From NCBI GenBank assembly GCA_036924285.1, contig JAYKYS010000016.1, forward strand, positions 6,634,001 to 6,698,000: a stretch of DNA of 64,000 bases, given 5' to 3'. The position numbers and the translations under genes were made by a program. Each line of letters starts with the position of its first letter. The stretch's first letter is position 1. The DNA is from Asterella californica (Eukaryota > Streptophyta > Marchantiopsida > Marchantiales > Aytoniaceae). The notes beneath the pieces are model-generated. The model made no database searches. It was not told the origin of the DNA and was given only the letters and a program-made list of their open reading frames with translations. Below, piece by piece: positions 34,954 through 48,600 of the stretch.

Positions 34954-35600
34954 GTGATGTTCGAGCAAGTAGAAAGTCAGATGATAGGTGTGATAGGAGC
35001 TTCTATAAATGATGTAGAATTCAGAATGGTGCATTTTTATGAGACTGATGACATAGAGTACCAACAAGAAGTGTTGGTTGCTGGTACCAACACTGCTGAG
35101 TTTGATGATGACGAAGTTGGCGACGAGAGTTCAACTACTGATAGTGATTTCAGAAAAAGACACTGGACTCGTGCTACAACTGCTACACGAGTTCGCCTTG
35201 GGAGTCTATCTGAACCTATTGCTGCTTTAGATGATTAAGGATTTGAGATCAACATCACGTCACGAGAGGTGTATGAAAGAGATCAGTGGTCTCTCGAACT
35301 GAACCATGGTTGGGTGTTACGTGTTGATAACAACCAAAAGGGTGAGTTATACGGCGCTTGTCCCTAACGTGAGGGTGAAGCTAGGTGATGTGGAGGTAGA
35401 TCAGCACTTCTTCGTGCAATCTTCTACTTCATATCTTGTGATTCTTGATCTGTCTTATATCACTGCAGTTCAAATGGAGACCAAGGTGATGACAGACGGA
35501 TCTCACTATGCTAGGATCCGTAGTCCGGATGATAGACGTTTGAGAGATTCTCTTATCTGTACGAGTAAGGGTTTTCAGAAACCACTCTTGTAGGACGAGA
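34954..35600 (+). pseudogene. B2 gag-pol linker and aspartic protease
   Basis: An acidic linker ending in HWTRATTATRVRLGSL is followed by protease-like sequence. The latter includes VRVKLGDVEVDQHFFVQSST, YITAVQMETKV and DGSHYARIRSPD, which are typical of retropepsins of this Ty3 lineage. A frameshift lies near 35335, where HGWVLRVDNNQKGELYGACP is in another frame. The catalytic Asp-Ser/Thr-Gly is not intact in the readable part. Confidence 0.75.
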
Positions 35601-35928
35601 TAGCAAGAGTGATGGATCTGCTACTACTATGATCTCGCTTGAGCAGCCTGAGAGATCACAGGAGGCTGACGAAGAGGTTGCTCAAGATTCTGAAAATAGC
35701 TATACTGTACATAGTTGGAAATCTGATTTGATGACTTTCAGTTCTAGTGATTGGAGTGAGTTCATGCGAGTAGAGGATCTGACTGAGAAGAGTAGAAGGC
35801 AGATGGAGAAGTATGCAGCAAATCTATGATGTACAGGAGTTCTGAATGAAGGTGAGATGATTTCTGGTGTTTACTAGGAGTTTGTAGGTGTACAGTCTTT
35901 CGTTCGTTGACTGGATAATGTAGATAGG

Positions 35929-37700
35929 TTGATGGAGCATATGGGAGGAAGGGTGGTGATCCTCATGCACTCTCGTAAAATCTATGAGAAGGTTGTCTCG
36001 TGCTTACAATCTCATCCTTATCCGAGACTGGAGAGCGGATGGAAGGATGCAATCTGCTGGTGTGGCTCTCGTCAAGAAGCAGAGATGCACACCAGATACA
36101 AAATTGTAGCAAAGACGGTGAAACTAGTGGCGATCCAGTTACCTGTTGATTCACGACAGCAGATGGAGTTAGCGGTCACTGAGCCTGTGCTTAAAGATCC
36201 TACACAGGTAGGACACCTGTTTACTCAAGAGACCCTCGAGCAACTCCAGATAGGAAGGGGTGGCTTCTTGACTGAAGTAGAAAAAAGAGCTTTCGAGCAT
36301 ATGATAGTTAGTCATGATAAGGCATTTTCTTTCTCAGCTGAGGAGATTGGTTGTGTGGATCCTAGTGTGATAGCTCCAATGGTTATCTTCACTGTTCCTC
36401 ATGTACTTTGGGACTTGAAGCCAATTCTGGTCTCTCGTGCCTTGCTACGGAAGGTTATTGAGTTATTGAAGGAGAGGATATAGATGGATATTCTGGAACC
36501 ATCTATGGCTCCGTACTCTAGCCGATGGTTCACAGTACCTAAGAAGACATGAGCTTTACGCTTCATCCAAGACTTACAACACGTCAGCAACATCACGATT
36601 TGAAACGTTGGGAGAGGACCTGTGGTTGATGAAGTAGCTGAGGCATTTGTTGGAAGATCAATCTGTTCTATTGCAGATCTGTTTTCATGTTACGATCAGT
36701 TTCAGCTTGTTTTAGAGAGTAGAGACTTGACTACCATGCGTACATCTTTTGGGTTGATGCGGATGTGTACTCTTCCTCAAGGAGCAACAAACTAGTAGCT
36801 CATACGCAAAACGCGATGCATATGAGCTATGGTGTTACGAGAGTTTGTACCTGAGGTCACTATTTTATTTCTGGATGATATCATCATGAAAGACTGTCCG
36901 GTGGAAGACAAAGATGAAACTGTGACTTCTGATGGTTGTAGAAAGTTTGTTGCAGACCACATTCGAGATGTGAGAAAGATTCTAGCACGTTTGCAGGAGG
37001 TACACCTCACTCTGTCAAGTCTCAAATCTCATTTTGAAATGTCAGAGATTGTGGTGGTGGATCATTTGTGTGGTATTTTTGAGAGGCGATCGAACTTAGA
37101 GAAGATAGATGCTATAGCAAGGATAGCAGACTGTACCAACATCACTGAAGTTCGATGATTCTTAGGAGCTTGTGTGTTCTTTCGCGTGAGTATTCCTCAT
37201 TATACACACATTGTCGAGCCTCTGTATGCACTCTTGAGAAAAGAGAAGAGGTTTACTTGGTTGCAAGATCATCACGAGACGATGGAAAAGCTGAAAGAGA
37301 TTCTAAAGTCTCCACATGTACTAAGGAGATTTAACTACGAGAGTGAGAGACTTGTGATACTGACTGTTGACACAAATCCAAAGACGATTCGATGGGCAGT
37401 TGGAAGATGCAGATGGTGTACTGCTTGTTTCTAGGTTTGGAGCTCGAATCTTAACAGACGGACTACGTAACTATCCTCAAATGAAGCGTGAGTTGTGGAG
37501 AGCGGTTACTGCTATGAAGGTAGATCGAGAGCTCTTGATAAGAGCCCGTGTGGTACTAGAAACAGATTGTTTGTCTTTGCTTGGTATGATAGCAAACTGC
37601 AATACACTAGACATAGAAATGCTGCTATGGATTGCTTATATCTGAAGTCTGAATCTTGAGCTGAAACATATAGCAGGGAAGGATAATCTTGTTGTAGACA
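35929..37700 (+). pseudogene. pol: B2 reverse transcriptase and RNase H
   Basis: The frame from 35929 leads into RT. Recognisable blocks are MAPYSSRWFTVPKK, ALRFIQDLQ, VVDEVAEAFVGRSICSIADL, DLTTMRTSFGLMRMCTLPQG, the active site FLDDIIMK, and RNase H (LVILTVDTNPK, RVVLETDCLSLLGM). Stops include TAG at 36481, and TGA at 36601, 37156 and 37643, each where relatives have Arg (or Gln for TAG). It is clearly dead. Confidence 0.85.
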
Positions 37701-37724
37701 TGTTATCTAGGGCTTGTTATACAT

Positions 37725-39174
37725 ATGAGGATGAGATGGTTGCAGAAGTCGAAGATGAAGAGAAAAGCGACGTTTGGTGCCAAGTTGGAACCACTGTCAT
37801 TTAAAGAGGAGTTCTACATGGAAAAATTCTGTGATATCGGATTTTATCTGAGTTCATTATGCAGACGAGAAGGTTGGAGTGACGCACAGTTCAAGCAGAT
37901 CAGGTGAAAGACATACAGTTACTTTCTACATGAAGGTTATCTATGAAAACTTCCGAAAAGAAGAGACGGAATGCTTGCTAGAGTGGTGGATGATCAACCG
38001 ACAAAGCTGAATCTGCTTAAGGAATTTCGTGACACCTTATGGATTGGACACCGTGGAGTTTGGACTACGTACACGAAGATGAAGCAGAGATACTGGTAGA
38101 AGGGTTTGTATCAAGACGTGGTGGATTTTGTTGGATTGTGTCTGCACTATCAGTTCTACTCTAAGATCCGTTACAGAGATGGACTTGTACCTACCTATCC
38201 ACCCAGTATCCATTTTCAATGGGTCCTTGATCTTGTGATGATGCCGCTGGGATTGTGAGGGATGCGCTACTTGGTTTTTGGCTCAAGAAGATCTCTCCGA
38301 CTACGTGGAGGGACGAGCACTACAGACAAAAACTATAGAGAATATATGTAGATTCGTGCTTGAAGTTATTATATGTCGTTACGGATCTGTGGGAAGACTC
38401 CGCAGATAAGGACGAGTTGAGAGGTGCAGAATCGAAGGAGTTTTTTACTCGTTATGGAGTAAAGCTTCGACTTACTACTGCCATGGATCCATAGGACATT
38501 GGTAAGAGTGAACGAGGACACCTTTCTATTGTTTACACTTTAATGAAAGCATGTGATGGTAGGTCTAGAGAATGGCCTAGACTACTTTCATTTGCTTTGT
38601 AGGCTGATAAAACTACACACTGTACCACGACTTGCTATATGCCGGTTGAGTTTATGTTGGGACAGAAGCCAATCATGCCTTCTGAGGAGGACTTTCCTAC
38701 ATGGACTACGCTATCGTGGGAAGATGGTATAGATCGTACTTCACTCTTTGCTTTACGAACCAGACAGTTAGAGCGGAGGGAGGAGGATCTTGCTGAAGCG
38801 CAAGAGAAGTTGAAGATCGCTCGAGTCAGAAACAAGGAGCATTTCGACAAGACTCACAGACTACGATCAAAGCCGATACATGTTAATGATTGGGTTCTGG
38901 TGGACGACAACACGCTGGAGAATGGTTCGGGTCTTATGTTGTGTTAGATGCTTATGAAAATATCACTTATAGTTTACGGGAGCTAGATGGTACTCCTTTG
39001 AAGCTATCTGTGGTTGGCAAACGTGTGAAACTGTTCAAAAAGCGCGGAGGATCAGTAGAGTTATTCAATTTTCTAAAGTCAGAGCAGAGGATAACAAGAG
39101 ACCAAGACGCCTCGGCTACTGAAGAGGATGAGACGGAGGAGAGTGATGATGATGAAGAACAGACCGAAGGATGA
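37725..39174 (+). pseudogene. B2 integrase
   Basis: Decayed integrase runs through several frames. The best stretch is 38639-39174, with MPVEFMLGQKPIMPSEEDFP, TRQLERREEDLAEAQEKLK and NKEHFDKTHRLRSKPIHVND, followed after a frame change by YVVLDAYENITYSLRELDG. It ends in an acidic tail rich in Glu and Asp. No chromodomain or PHD finger was recognised. Confidence 0.8.
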
Positions 39175-39228
39175 AGAGGTTGGCACATGCCAGAGGATGT
39201 GTAGGTTTAGAGAGGATGGATGTCTTGA

Positions 39229-40398
39229 TGTGAATTATTTCACATTGTAAATAATTCACCTCTCAGTTAGAAGTTAGTCTCTCTGAGTGAAGTTAAGACC
39301 TTAGAGAATTCAATTCTGGAGGAAGTGAGCATTCACAAATCTGAAAACACCACGGCATAAGTCTCATCGCGCTGATCACCGTGGCATGTTCAAAAGTTGC
39401 AAACAGAGTTGGAGGCGAAAAGTTACTTGGAGTTCTTCTACAAGATTTATGATATCGAGAAATGTATCATAAATCTGAGTGAGTTCAAAAATTATGTTTA
39501 AGATTTTTCTCATGTAGATTGTAGTATGTAATATTTGTTTTCATTTTAAAACATACAAAAAGACTATGTCTAGAGAAAGTTATGGCAGTTCGTGTTAGTG
39601 AAGGAAAGACAAAATACCGCGCTCTGCTAGCATATCAGCTTAGAAACTGGTCTCTAGAACAGTTGTGAGATTGGCTTCCGTGCGTAGCTGAGTAAACCTG
39701 TAGGGAGGGGTCTCCGGATCAAATTCTCTCAGACTCACAACCGGCTTGGAGTAGGTTGGCCCCTTCTGGAGAATATGTGGGGCACCAAGTTTACCTAGAG
39801 GCGGGTCACTAGATGTCCTTTAAACATATTGTGAATGCGAGACGTCTTCGTCTACCCCTGCACTAGTGCAGTCACCTGGTGTGGATGCTCGAGAGGGTTT
39901 ACCACCAGATTTTCGAAATGGACCTTATGCTAGAGGACTAACTCATCTAAGGATTGTCGAGGTCACTAGTACGAATGTTGTTGCGGCTCTCTAAGTCCTG
40001 GGGTAGCGAGATGGCATCAAAGATACTCCAAGTCGATATCAAATCTTTCGTAGAAAATTATAGATCTCGTCATGTGATTTACTTGGGTCAAAAAATCAAG
40101 TGAAACTGATACTTGAAGAGATACTTACGGCGTCTCGAAGTTCAAGGGGTCCGGAGAACGACAACAGCTGTAACTCGAGCTCCACATGTCATAACACGGT
40201 GATTCCGGTGGTCAGAGGTAGCCGTGGTGGAGTTACTTCGACTAAAGGTGTCTGAAGCTGACTGTACGGCCATCGATTCCTGAAGCTGACTATGGTCGAA
40301 TCGGTGACCGTCCATACAGATGAACGTGCGATGGCTTGTGATCTAGTCTTATAACGTGTTGGATTTTTATCAGTGTATTATTTTTCTGCTGCCATCTT
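39229..40398 (+). repeat. Probable B2 3' LTR region
   Basis: It begins TGTGAATTATTTCACATTG at 39229. The first ~90 bases match, in reverse complement, 58090-58176 inside element C, which supports an LTR end here. The region stops where the B-family leader starts again (40399). A perfect 11-bp hairpin lies at 39230-39259 (GTGAATTATTT / AAATAATTCAC). The right boundary is not directly shown because no full second copy exists in the window. Confidence 0.5.
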
Positions 40399-40604
40399 TT
40401 TAAGGCATCTTTTATCCTTGCTAGGTGACAGTGAAGGTTACATAGGATGGAGGACAGAGGGGGTGTTTTCTAGAGGAGAGAGAATTCCAGGATCATTGTC
40501 GAATCGTCGTTGTGAGCAGAGACTATCGAGTAGAGAAGAAACATGAGAGCTAGGAGAGGAGTTTACAGAACTTACGGCTAGAGAGAATTTATGATTGAGG
40601 ACAG
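40399..40604 (+). repeat. B-family leader sequence, copy 2
   Basis: Matches 32954-33134 almost base for base, with about 25 extra bases in the middle. It follows the presumed B2 3' LTR, as if a third B element began here. The downstream sequence does not contain recognisable gag or pol. Confidence 0.85.
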
Positions 40605-43600
40605 ATTTTGACATCGAGGGATTGAGAGTAGAGAACAGAAACGAGTAGAGCGGAGACTTGAAACTTGTACGCATATCTTTCTGAACAGAAAACGGGAAGC
40701 TTCTAAGTGAACGCGCTGGTGCTTCACAGGGTAGTTTTCTGAAGTTCTGATTTTCTGAACGAGAGATTTATAGTCTGCATAATCTGGAGTTGAAGATATA
40801 CTTGCACGCTGTGTGTTTTATCTTGACCGGATCGAGAACATGGTGGATTGTTTTCTTACGATCCGTATTCTTTGTGTGGTTTTTTGCCTTCCTCTTCACG
40901 GTCGTATCACAACTAGATGTTTTCGCCCTTCTCATGAAACTCTCGTCTCGACAACGCTGGTTCGTACCACATGGTTCTAGTCTGAGGCGAAACCACAATT
41001 TCTCGAAAAACTACTAAGTGTTGGAGCTCTAGCAATGTTTTGGGTCATAGACGGAGCTCCACATAAGATCTTGAGGAGAGTAAGGTATCATTGGAAAGGC
41101 CTCGGCATGAGCTTTTCATCGATATGCAGAATTCCTCTAACTGACATCAGCGTTGAGAATTATGATCGATCTCGTGAACATATTGTGATATAAATTTTAG
41201 GGACCAAAGAGGAAGACGAGACCGACGATCCTCAGAAGTATATACATGACGGGGGCTCGATGCTTGTGTGGGCAAGAACAAGTCATCCCACCCTAGAGTT
41301 TGGCAAACGGACTCTGGAGACATGAGGTGATGGTTGGACCAGTACCAAGATGCGTTTCGGGTCTAGACTTGGACGTCAAAACATGAGAACGACCCAAGGG
41401 CTATGGAAAGACTAGAGAACAAGACGGGAGTTAGATCATCGTTCGGAAGCTTGGACTAAGACAGACATCACGAGCAGTTGGGTCGCTAGGTGTGCTGGAG
41501 ATACCGTTTAGGACCTTGGATTTTATGAGAAGTCCGTCTCAAGTCATGTTATGACTTGCTCATGTTTTGAGATCGACCTAGCTGGGTCTAGGTCGGGACT
41601 TAGGGAATGTTGAGCTTGAGAGTTACGGAGATAGTCGAGCTCCAGTGGAACCAAACAGAATTAAGATAAGTGGTGCATGAATGTTAACGTATGATTGTGG
41701 TTTATTTAGCGTTGTGAGTTTCATGATCTAAAACTGAGCAAGAGCTTCCGCTGACGCAACAAGACGGTAGGTGCACAAAATTTTATTATCATCACCTGCA
41801 ATGTGCTTATAAGTGTTCCAGTTTTTGCGAGAAAAATGTATGTTTTCTGGATGGTTTTCTATCTATGTAATGATATGTTGAGACTATCAGCATGAGAATA
41901 TGGATGCAACATGCAGTTTTCTCCTTAGAGAAGCAAAACGACAAGCGCTTTTTCAGGATGAATAATTCATTCCTCATTTGTCATTTATTATATTTAGTGT
42001 AAAAAAATCTTCAAATTCACATACACCGAGCTCTTCTTTTAACGTATCTTTGTTATTGAGAAGTATGGAGTCTTTGAAAGATATAATTGAAGGTATTATA
42101 CAAAGAAGATCAAGTAGTTGAGAATGGATAACATGAAGTGACGTCCAATATTAGTATATTGACACGAAGTTTAGTTATTTTCTATACATATTGTTCAAAG
42201 TTAGTACAGTGATTGTGCTCTTCACTAGAGTTGGATGTGTTAGTTCGAAACCAAATCCAGGTAAAGAGTGCACGGAGGGTCTTTATAATTGAATTGTCTC
42301 TGAGTAAGTCTTAGATGAATTAGTAAGGTCTCTATAATTTAACTGTCCTTAAAATATGAATTCTATAGAAATGAAAACATGATTGATTCTCAAACGAATT
42401 AAAGAGGTGTCTTTATAAATCAGTGATCACTATATCAGTCCACAATGGAGATTCGATTGGTTCTCAAGTCAAAGTGTTCCTTCTGGAAAATGACAACTTT
42501 CTAATACATAGAACGAACTGAGCTCAGGTCATAATACAAAAAACATGAACATGCATGAGAATAAGCATTGTTATGTTTCAAAAGATGTTATCCATGAATG
42601 TTATCATATCTTATTAATGGCATAGCTAGAGGGCATCATATTGATTTGTAACTTCGTGTTATCACGCACTGGAGATCCTCATCAAATTTTTGGAAAAATG
42701 TCAAATGTTGTAATGGTTATGCTGAGTTTGCATGAAATGGTAAAATGAGAGTTTGCATGGTTCACGCTGTCATGTTGCATGATCTTTTGTATGTTGAAAG
42801 ATGACCAAAAAGGGTTTTTTTCACGGTGTACGTTGTAAAGGAAACTACTTGTTAAGTTGGGCAAAAGTCAAGCTAGACAAGTTGCCCTCTAGCTTATATT
42901 CAGAAGAACTATTGAGAAGTTATGAAGGTACCAAGTGGAAGATCTTCTTGAATAGAATAAACATGTATTTTTGTTTACATAAAATAAGATTATAAGTAGA
43001 TGTTTACGTTATTTCTAGTCTAAAAAAATAACAAAAGAGGAAACTTTGTCGTTTTCTGCTGGATTCATTATCTGATGACATCAACGCATAGGTGCTCTTG
43101 AGTAATATAGGATTTTTTGTTACTAAAATCAGAGATTTATAGTGAAAGTAACATGTAAAAAGTTAACAAAAGAGATAAAAGCATGTTCTGTTGACATATG
43201 TAGATGTTTAATTACTTTATTAAACGGGAGCAAGAGTCACTCTAGTGGAAAGGATGCCCACCTAGGAAGAAGAGATCTCTAGATCAAATCCTCTTGGCTC
43301 CTGGTTCCTATCTCAACATGTCAATCTCTCGGATGAGAGTCTATGTTGGATGTCTATGTTGGGTGTGTGACTACGTCTTACACATCTAGGATGGAGGACC
43401 GATATCCTCTTGAAAGTTGGACTTCTTGACTTAAGCTTCCGCATACAACCGAGATTATGGGCTAAGAGATACATAATTCAGCTATGGGAGGGCTGTTAAG
43501 CTCTATAGGATGATATTGTAGCTAAGGTTTCGGTCATAAAATCATAGCTTAGCTCAGTTTACATCAAGATGGCATCGAGAGCTGAGAAATTTTTATTAAG

Positions 43601-45040
43601 CAAGGGGTCAGCTTAGCTAAGTAGTTGCTTGATACGTATATGTGCACATAAGGGCATAAAGACTCCAACTTAGCAAGGGGTTTGTTTTTTAGATAATTCG
43701 ACGTACGAGCCAGAGTTCAAGGGACATTCAAGAGAGTTCAAGAGAGGGCATGCGCATGAGAGGGAAGAGAGATTGTGATTGCTGAGGACATTGATTATAA
43801 AATTGAGGTGTGAATAAAGATTTTTGAGTCTTGGAAGACCTATTTGCACATATTTGAATGTCTGATTGACCTTCTGGTTACAAGCTACTATATTTGAGCT
43901 TTGAATACTGGAAACAACCTTTTTTCTTTTTTCTCATTCTTACAATCAATCACAAACAGGAGATCCATCCTCACCAAAGAAAACTCTCTTTGTGACCATG
44001 TAAAGTAAACAGTGATCAGGCTGCACAATTATAGTGTATACAGCGAATAGCGAAACAACATATATACAATATGTTTGATTTGAGCGGAAACCTCCGATGA
44101 GGACTTGGCTGGCTGCGCTAAAGAAATATTACCAGGGGTGTGTTTAAATCCTTCTGCTGTGCGTTTAATCAGTATTACCAGGGGTGAATGAATTCTCTCT
44201 TTAACGTGAAAGGGTGTGCAAAATATTTCTTTCTTAAAGTGATCAGTTAAAAGTTTCCAGATAAATATTAAATAATTTTTAGAAGCTATGGTTTATAACA
44301 TTTTCTCTGAAAATAATAAAATTTTATAGTGTCGAGTTCACAAAATAACCAGGTACACTACACAATGAAGAGAACTCTGAAAGTTAGATATCTCTAAAAT
44401 CATCCATTATAGTATATTTAACAATGATGTTTACATGAGGCAAGCTAGATGGACAATCCATCGTAGTTCATGAGATTCAGTAATGGATAAATAAATATTT
44501 TGAGATCACCATTCTGGTCACGCTGACACAACCAAAAAAAATACCAAGATGTGTAATCTTTGTAGTGACAAATGCTACTCATAGCTGAAAGTTGAACACA
44601 TCTAAACCGACACTGAACTGGAAGTGAAGGAAAATGCATCTAATGCCCAAAACTGAACACGAAGATGGTTCCGGAAATGGTGAAGAAGCTAGTTTTGAGA
44701 ACTTAACAGAAGCCGAAACTGAATTGGCTTCAAGCTGAAAGCTGTAAAGAAGGTGAAACATAATCCACTTCAAGCTGAAAATTGTGAACCGAAACAGAAC
44801 AGTGAAATGTGTATGTGAACTGAACCGGAACTGTGAACTGCGAGGAAAGTAAAAGAAGGAAAATATACTCTCTTGCCTCTCAAACTAGCCACCATTCATG
44901 AACAAAATGGATGATCTTTACAATTATCATCATTTGAACTGTTAGCTGAAATGGAGACAACAATGGTTCGCAGTATACGTCTACCCAAAAGTGCCAACCC
45001 AAATGCCTCAACAGAGTAGCATGACCGCCACCATGACTGG
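40605..45040. other. Spacer with no gene recognised, SINE-like piece near 43.2 kb
   Basis: No protein domain was recognised. The part up to about 41.7 kb has the base composition of LTR or non-coding retroelement sequence. From 41.7 kb onward it is AT-rich. A tRNA-like box pattern at about 43228-43440 is listed separately. Confidence 0.45.
43228..43440 (+). mobile_element. Possible tRNA-derived SINE
   Basis: GATCAAATCC (43282-43291) matches the polymerase III B box GWTCRANNC. GGAGCAAGAG at about 43227 can pair with CTCTTGGCTCC after the B box, like a tRNA acceptor stem. The A box is weak. The tail shares CTCCTGGTT and a GGACCGAT...CTTGAA stretch with the SINE at 10.4 kb, so the two may be distant family members. 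Confidence 0.35.
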
Positions 45041-45047
45041 ACAGTGA

Positions 45048-46260
45048 CTACGCCACGCCACTATGACAACAAATGTTTTGCCCCCAAAGATAGCTTGGCC
45101 TGGTAAAAAAATGACCTCCTGCTGAAACTAACAACATCAAGGAGATGTGTCGTCCTTCTCCATTACCCAAAACCATAACAGACTTAGCTTCTCTCATAGA
45201 GTATGTTTTCTCATTTCCAACCAGCATTAGCTGAAGATCTATCTCATCTGCATTAACCAGCAACGCCTCATGAATGTCATAAGCCATGATAAGATAAGCA
45301 ATGCGGTGTAATAAAAGCTTCCCCTTCTCCTCCCTTTTTGAAAGAAGCTTACTGCATTCAGAAGTGATTTTCTCTCTCGCACCCACTTTCTTACAAAACT
45401 ACTACTGATAGACAAAATTCCCACCTCTTTCATGTAAAAGATCAGATGCACGTACTGTAAAAGAAGCTTTCAATTGATGTTGAATGATCACATTGTTGAG
45501 CATAGAGTTCGAAGCCCTCAGAGTGTTCAAGAAAGAAATGAACTCTTTTCCAAGTCAGGATGATCACTCCACACACCAAGCGCTCCAAGATGCAATAAGG
45601 TCCTCACAATGTTCCCAACAGTATCAATGGTTGCTATGACTCGCTTGAACTTCTCAGTGTACTTGCACTTTGATGGACCAGTCAACCAAGCACAGATTGT
45701 GCTTTCATTCAACCCTCTAAATATAACATGGACTGTCATACTTTATCAGCAAAAGTTGAAGGGTCCTCTAGGACTGAATCGTGATGCACGCAAAGCTGAG
45801 TATATTAAAGACCAGTGTTCCTTTGTGAACCAATTTCTTTACTTGGTTAGGCTCAGGAGAGGTTCACGTGCTTGTGGTTTCAGTATACCAGTATATTGTC
45901 CACATCATTGTGAACAAAATTCTGCTAAAATCGGCACAGCAGCTCTAGCAGATTTCGGCATAGCCCTCATACTCTCTTCTTGATTCTCTATGAACTCATT
46001 CTCTGATAATCTTGAAGCCAAACTTCGAGAATTTACCCATTGTCACTCACTATAATTCAAAAGTTTCTTCACTGAAAACTGAAGGAGTTGTAAACTCCTC
46101 TACCTCTTCAAATTGTGAGCTATTGGTGGTGTCTTTGTCAAGTGTATGGATCTCAAAGAGAGATCCAACTACATCGTTATTATCTTCTTCAAGGAAATCA
46201 CTCGATGGATCATGTTCAACTGGATTCGGTCGAGATGGACACCGGGTAAGTTTTGGTCGA
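45048..46260 (-). pseudogene. Decayed DDE_1 (pogo/CENP-B-like) transposase
   Basis: Reading from 46260 downward there is an acidic N-terminal segment (DPSSDFLEEDNNDVVGSLFE). A helix-turn-helix-like stretch follows (GLNESTICAWLTGPSKCKYT, near 45700), then the DDE region at 45386-45048 (HRIAYLIMAYDIHEALLVNA, DEIDLQL). The pattern VNADE..QL...KTYS...K.V.V.G resembles DDE_1 transposases, where the Asp is catalytic. Stops and frame changes separate the parts, and the remainder of the catalytic domain is missing. Terminal inverted repeats were not found. Confidence 0.6.
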
Positions 46261-47650
46261 GGACACTTGCACCGTAGGTAGCGAGCTTGAACAACAAAGT
46301 CTAAGTTATAGAACCTTTAGTCACAAAACACAAGTACACCAGAACTGAACCTACTCAAACGCATGGAGCTCTTCTACACAAAAGCTACAACTGCAATCTA
46401 ACCAAGAATCTTTCAAGCGGAACATCACTATAAGACTCTTTGTAGATCCTCAGCTAGGAAGTGCACCACTATGGCATCAATGTGCTCTTTGCAAAGCAAA
46501 AACCTAAAGGTTCTTTCACAAGACAAATCGCAAGATCTGGAAGCAAAATTGAACTCCTTGATACAAATAGAATCCTTGGATCTAACATGGACTTTGATGT
46601 CCAACTCACAAAAAGGTCTACTGAAGTAATTGAACTGAATTGAATTGAAAGTATTCGACACAAATCATACCAAAATTAACCGAACTCACAGTCAAGCAGT
46701 AAATTGCGAGCACCGCCATGTCCTTTTCAAGTCTAGTGAACATCTGACGGCCATCTCCATTAACGCAGCAGCCAAATCACATTACACCGTGAATTCAAGC
46801 ACACTGTGAAGTCCAGCCGAAAGTCACTAAAGTCCAGCCACAGTTTTCCAGTAAACCTCGCACTAAGCAAAAGCAAAAATTGTGAGAAGCCGTCGAATCT
46901 ATACTCGAGAGAACCAACAAAATGAATATGTGACTTAAATGGGATGCACGAAAAGACAGAATCGCAACAGAGCTCCATCTGCATGCAAGCCCGCTGTACC
47001 GTTAATGCACGAAACCTTCAAAATCTTCGGGCCATGCATTCTGTAACAACCAAGATTCTGTTCATCGCAAAAAATCCCAACATGGCTCTTGCTCATGTTC
47101 AGGTTTTCGCTAGTTGCTCATTATCCTGATACAAAGACTATCTGTCTGTGCGTTTACTCAGAAAACAAATCGCAACCCTGCGTGAAACCTAGAACCATTA
47201 AACCGTCCAATGTGCGATCTGGTATTCACGCTAATCTATGGATTGCAGAGTTAAGTTGTAATTTGACAAGTAATTAATGATTATTTTTTAATTATACTGT
47301 AACTTAATTATTATTTATTTATTTATTTAAGTTTAGAGGTAACTTATAAGTTGTTATATAGTGTATCTTTTCATAAAGTTGGATGGAGATTTTGTCGTAT
47401 AATGTATTCTGTCTTATTAACTGAGAGTTAGAGAAAGGAGAGGAGTTTAGATCCAGATAAATAACTAACGCAGAGCCCCGCAGTTCCACTGCAAGAAGCA
47501 GCACCTTGAATCGAATCGATCTGAAAGGACGATGCAAAGCGCCTTTCCAGTACCATTTACAGTCAGGTTACGGTGCGGATGCTCTAGATCTCCTATTCTC
47601 CACATCCCCGCCACTGGATCAAAATCCACGGCTTGGAATCATAACATAAG
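46261..47650. other. Spacer, no gene recognised
   Basis: Only short frames without recognisable domains. The stretch at 47270-47340 is strongly AT-rich. Confidence 0.45.
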
Positions 47651-47654
47651 CCCC

Positions 47655-48600
47655 CTACTTGTTGCGCTTGGATCTAGAAAAGCGTGAGACCTGAGGGAGT
47701 AGTCCGGCCCGGCAACGGTACGTCGGAATTTTCGGTGTAGGGCAGTAACCGGCGGTTATACTGTTTGACAACGAAGTCGTATACCTCCAAACCAACTTTA
47801 CAGCGTCAGGATACTTCTTTTCTCGTACCTTGGATACATCAGTGGTCACGCATCCAAGAAAAGAGTTACATTCCTGGCACTTGCGAATGATACGTGCGGC
47901 CTCCAGCAATATGCGATAAGCACACTGCTTGAGGTAATGAAGTAGAAGAGCTGCTACAAATTTGCAAGGAGTTTTCGAGTGCTTCAAAGAAATACTGCAG
48001 TCAAGGTTCCCAAGCTTTCTATATCAAACTCCATTTTTGGTCCACAAGATGATTTCACCAAAGGGTTTCCGCGCGTCCTCTGCATGAGAACGAGACTTGC
48101 CATGTTTACTATACTTCCAGGTACTGACACCACTAATAAAACCGTACTAATTGTAATGGAGCGCGCTCCTGTCGCGACACAATTTTCGAAGTTGAACGGA
48201 AAGTCTTGTGCAACAAAGAAAAATAATACACAACAGTGCACGACGACTTGTAGAAAGACATGATCTACGCGAGCATATCTCGAAATAGGCAGTTCTACTT
48301 CGACCTCTCAGGCGAAATATAATACCAGTAAACCGGATCTCGAGGCTGCACGATGCAAGAAGTCATGTGCGTGTGAATATATATTAGCATGTAAGAAGAG
48401 TTATGCACGCGCCACTTATAGCACAAGTCCGCGTCATGGCCAATCTTCTCTCGAACAAGAGGGAGAAGGTTGAACACGCAAGAAGAAGAGGTCCCAAAAT
48501 ATTCACCTGAGGCACCCTCATCCAACACAAGGCAAGTGAGTTTCGGTTTAAGAATGGAAACGTTTCCCAACAAGGGCCCGGACGCAGCAGCTGCAGGTCA
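47655..48600 (-). CDS. Possible unrecognised protein-coding exons
   Basis: Three minus-strand pieces look more protein-like than their surroundings: 48573-48490 (LKPKLTCLVLDEGASG), 48222-48125 (FPFNFENCVATGARSITIS) and 47987-47655 (LLLEAARIIRKCQECNSFLG, YPDAVKLVWRYTTSLSNSI), the last ending in a stop. Plausible splice donors and acceptors lie nearby. I do not recognise the family. It could be the end of a small gene downstream of the capping-protein gene, or chance open frames. Confidence 0.3.

Larger units (their letters stand above)
32958..39228 (+). mobile_element. Element B2: near complete but decayed Ty3/Gypsy element
   Basis: Gag, protease, reverse transcriptase, RNase H and integrase appear in order over 6.3 kb. 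No 5' LTR is visible: its leader directly follows B1. The same leader sequence recurs at 40399-40604. Coding capacity is destroyed by many stops and frameshifts. The proteins resemble a Ty3 lineage with a CIWCDS-type zinc knuckle and no recognised chromodomain. Confidence 0.88.
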
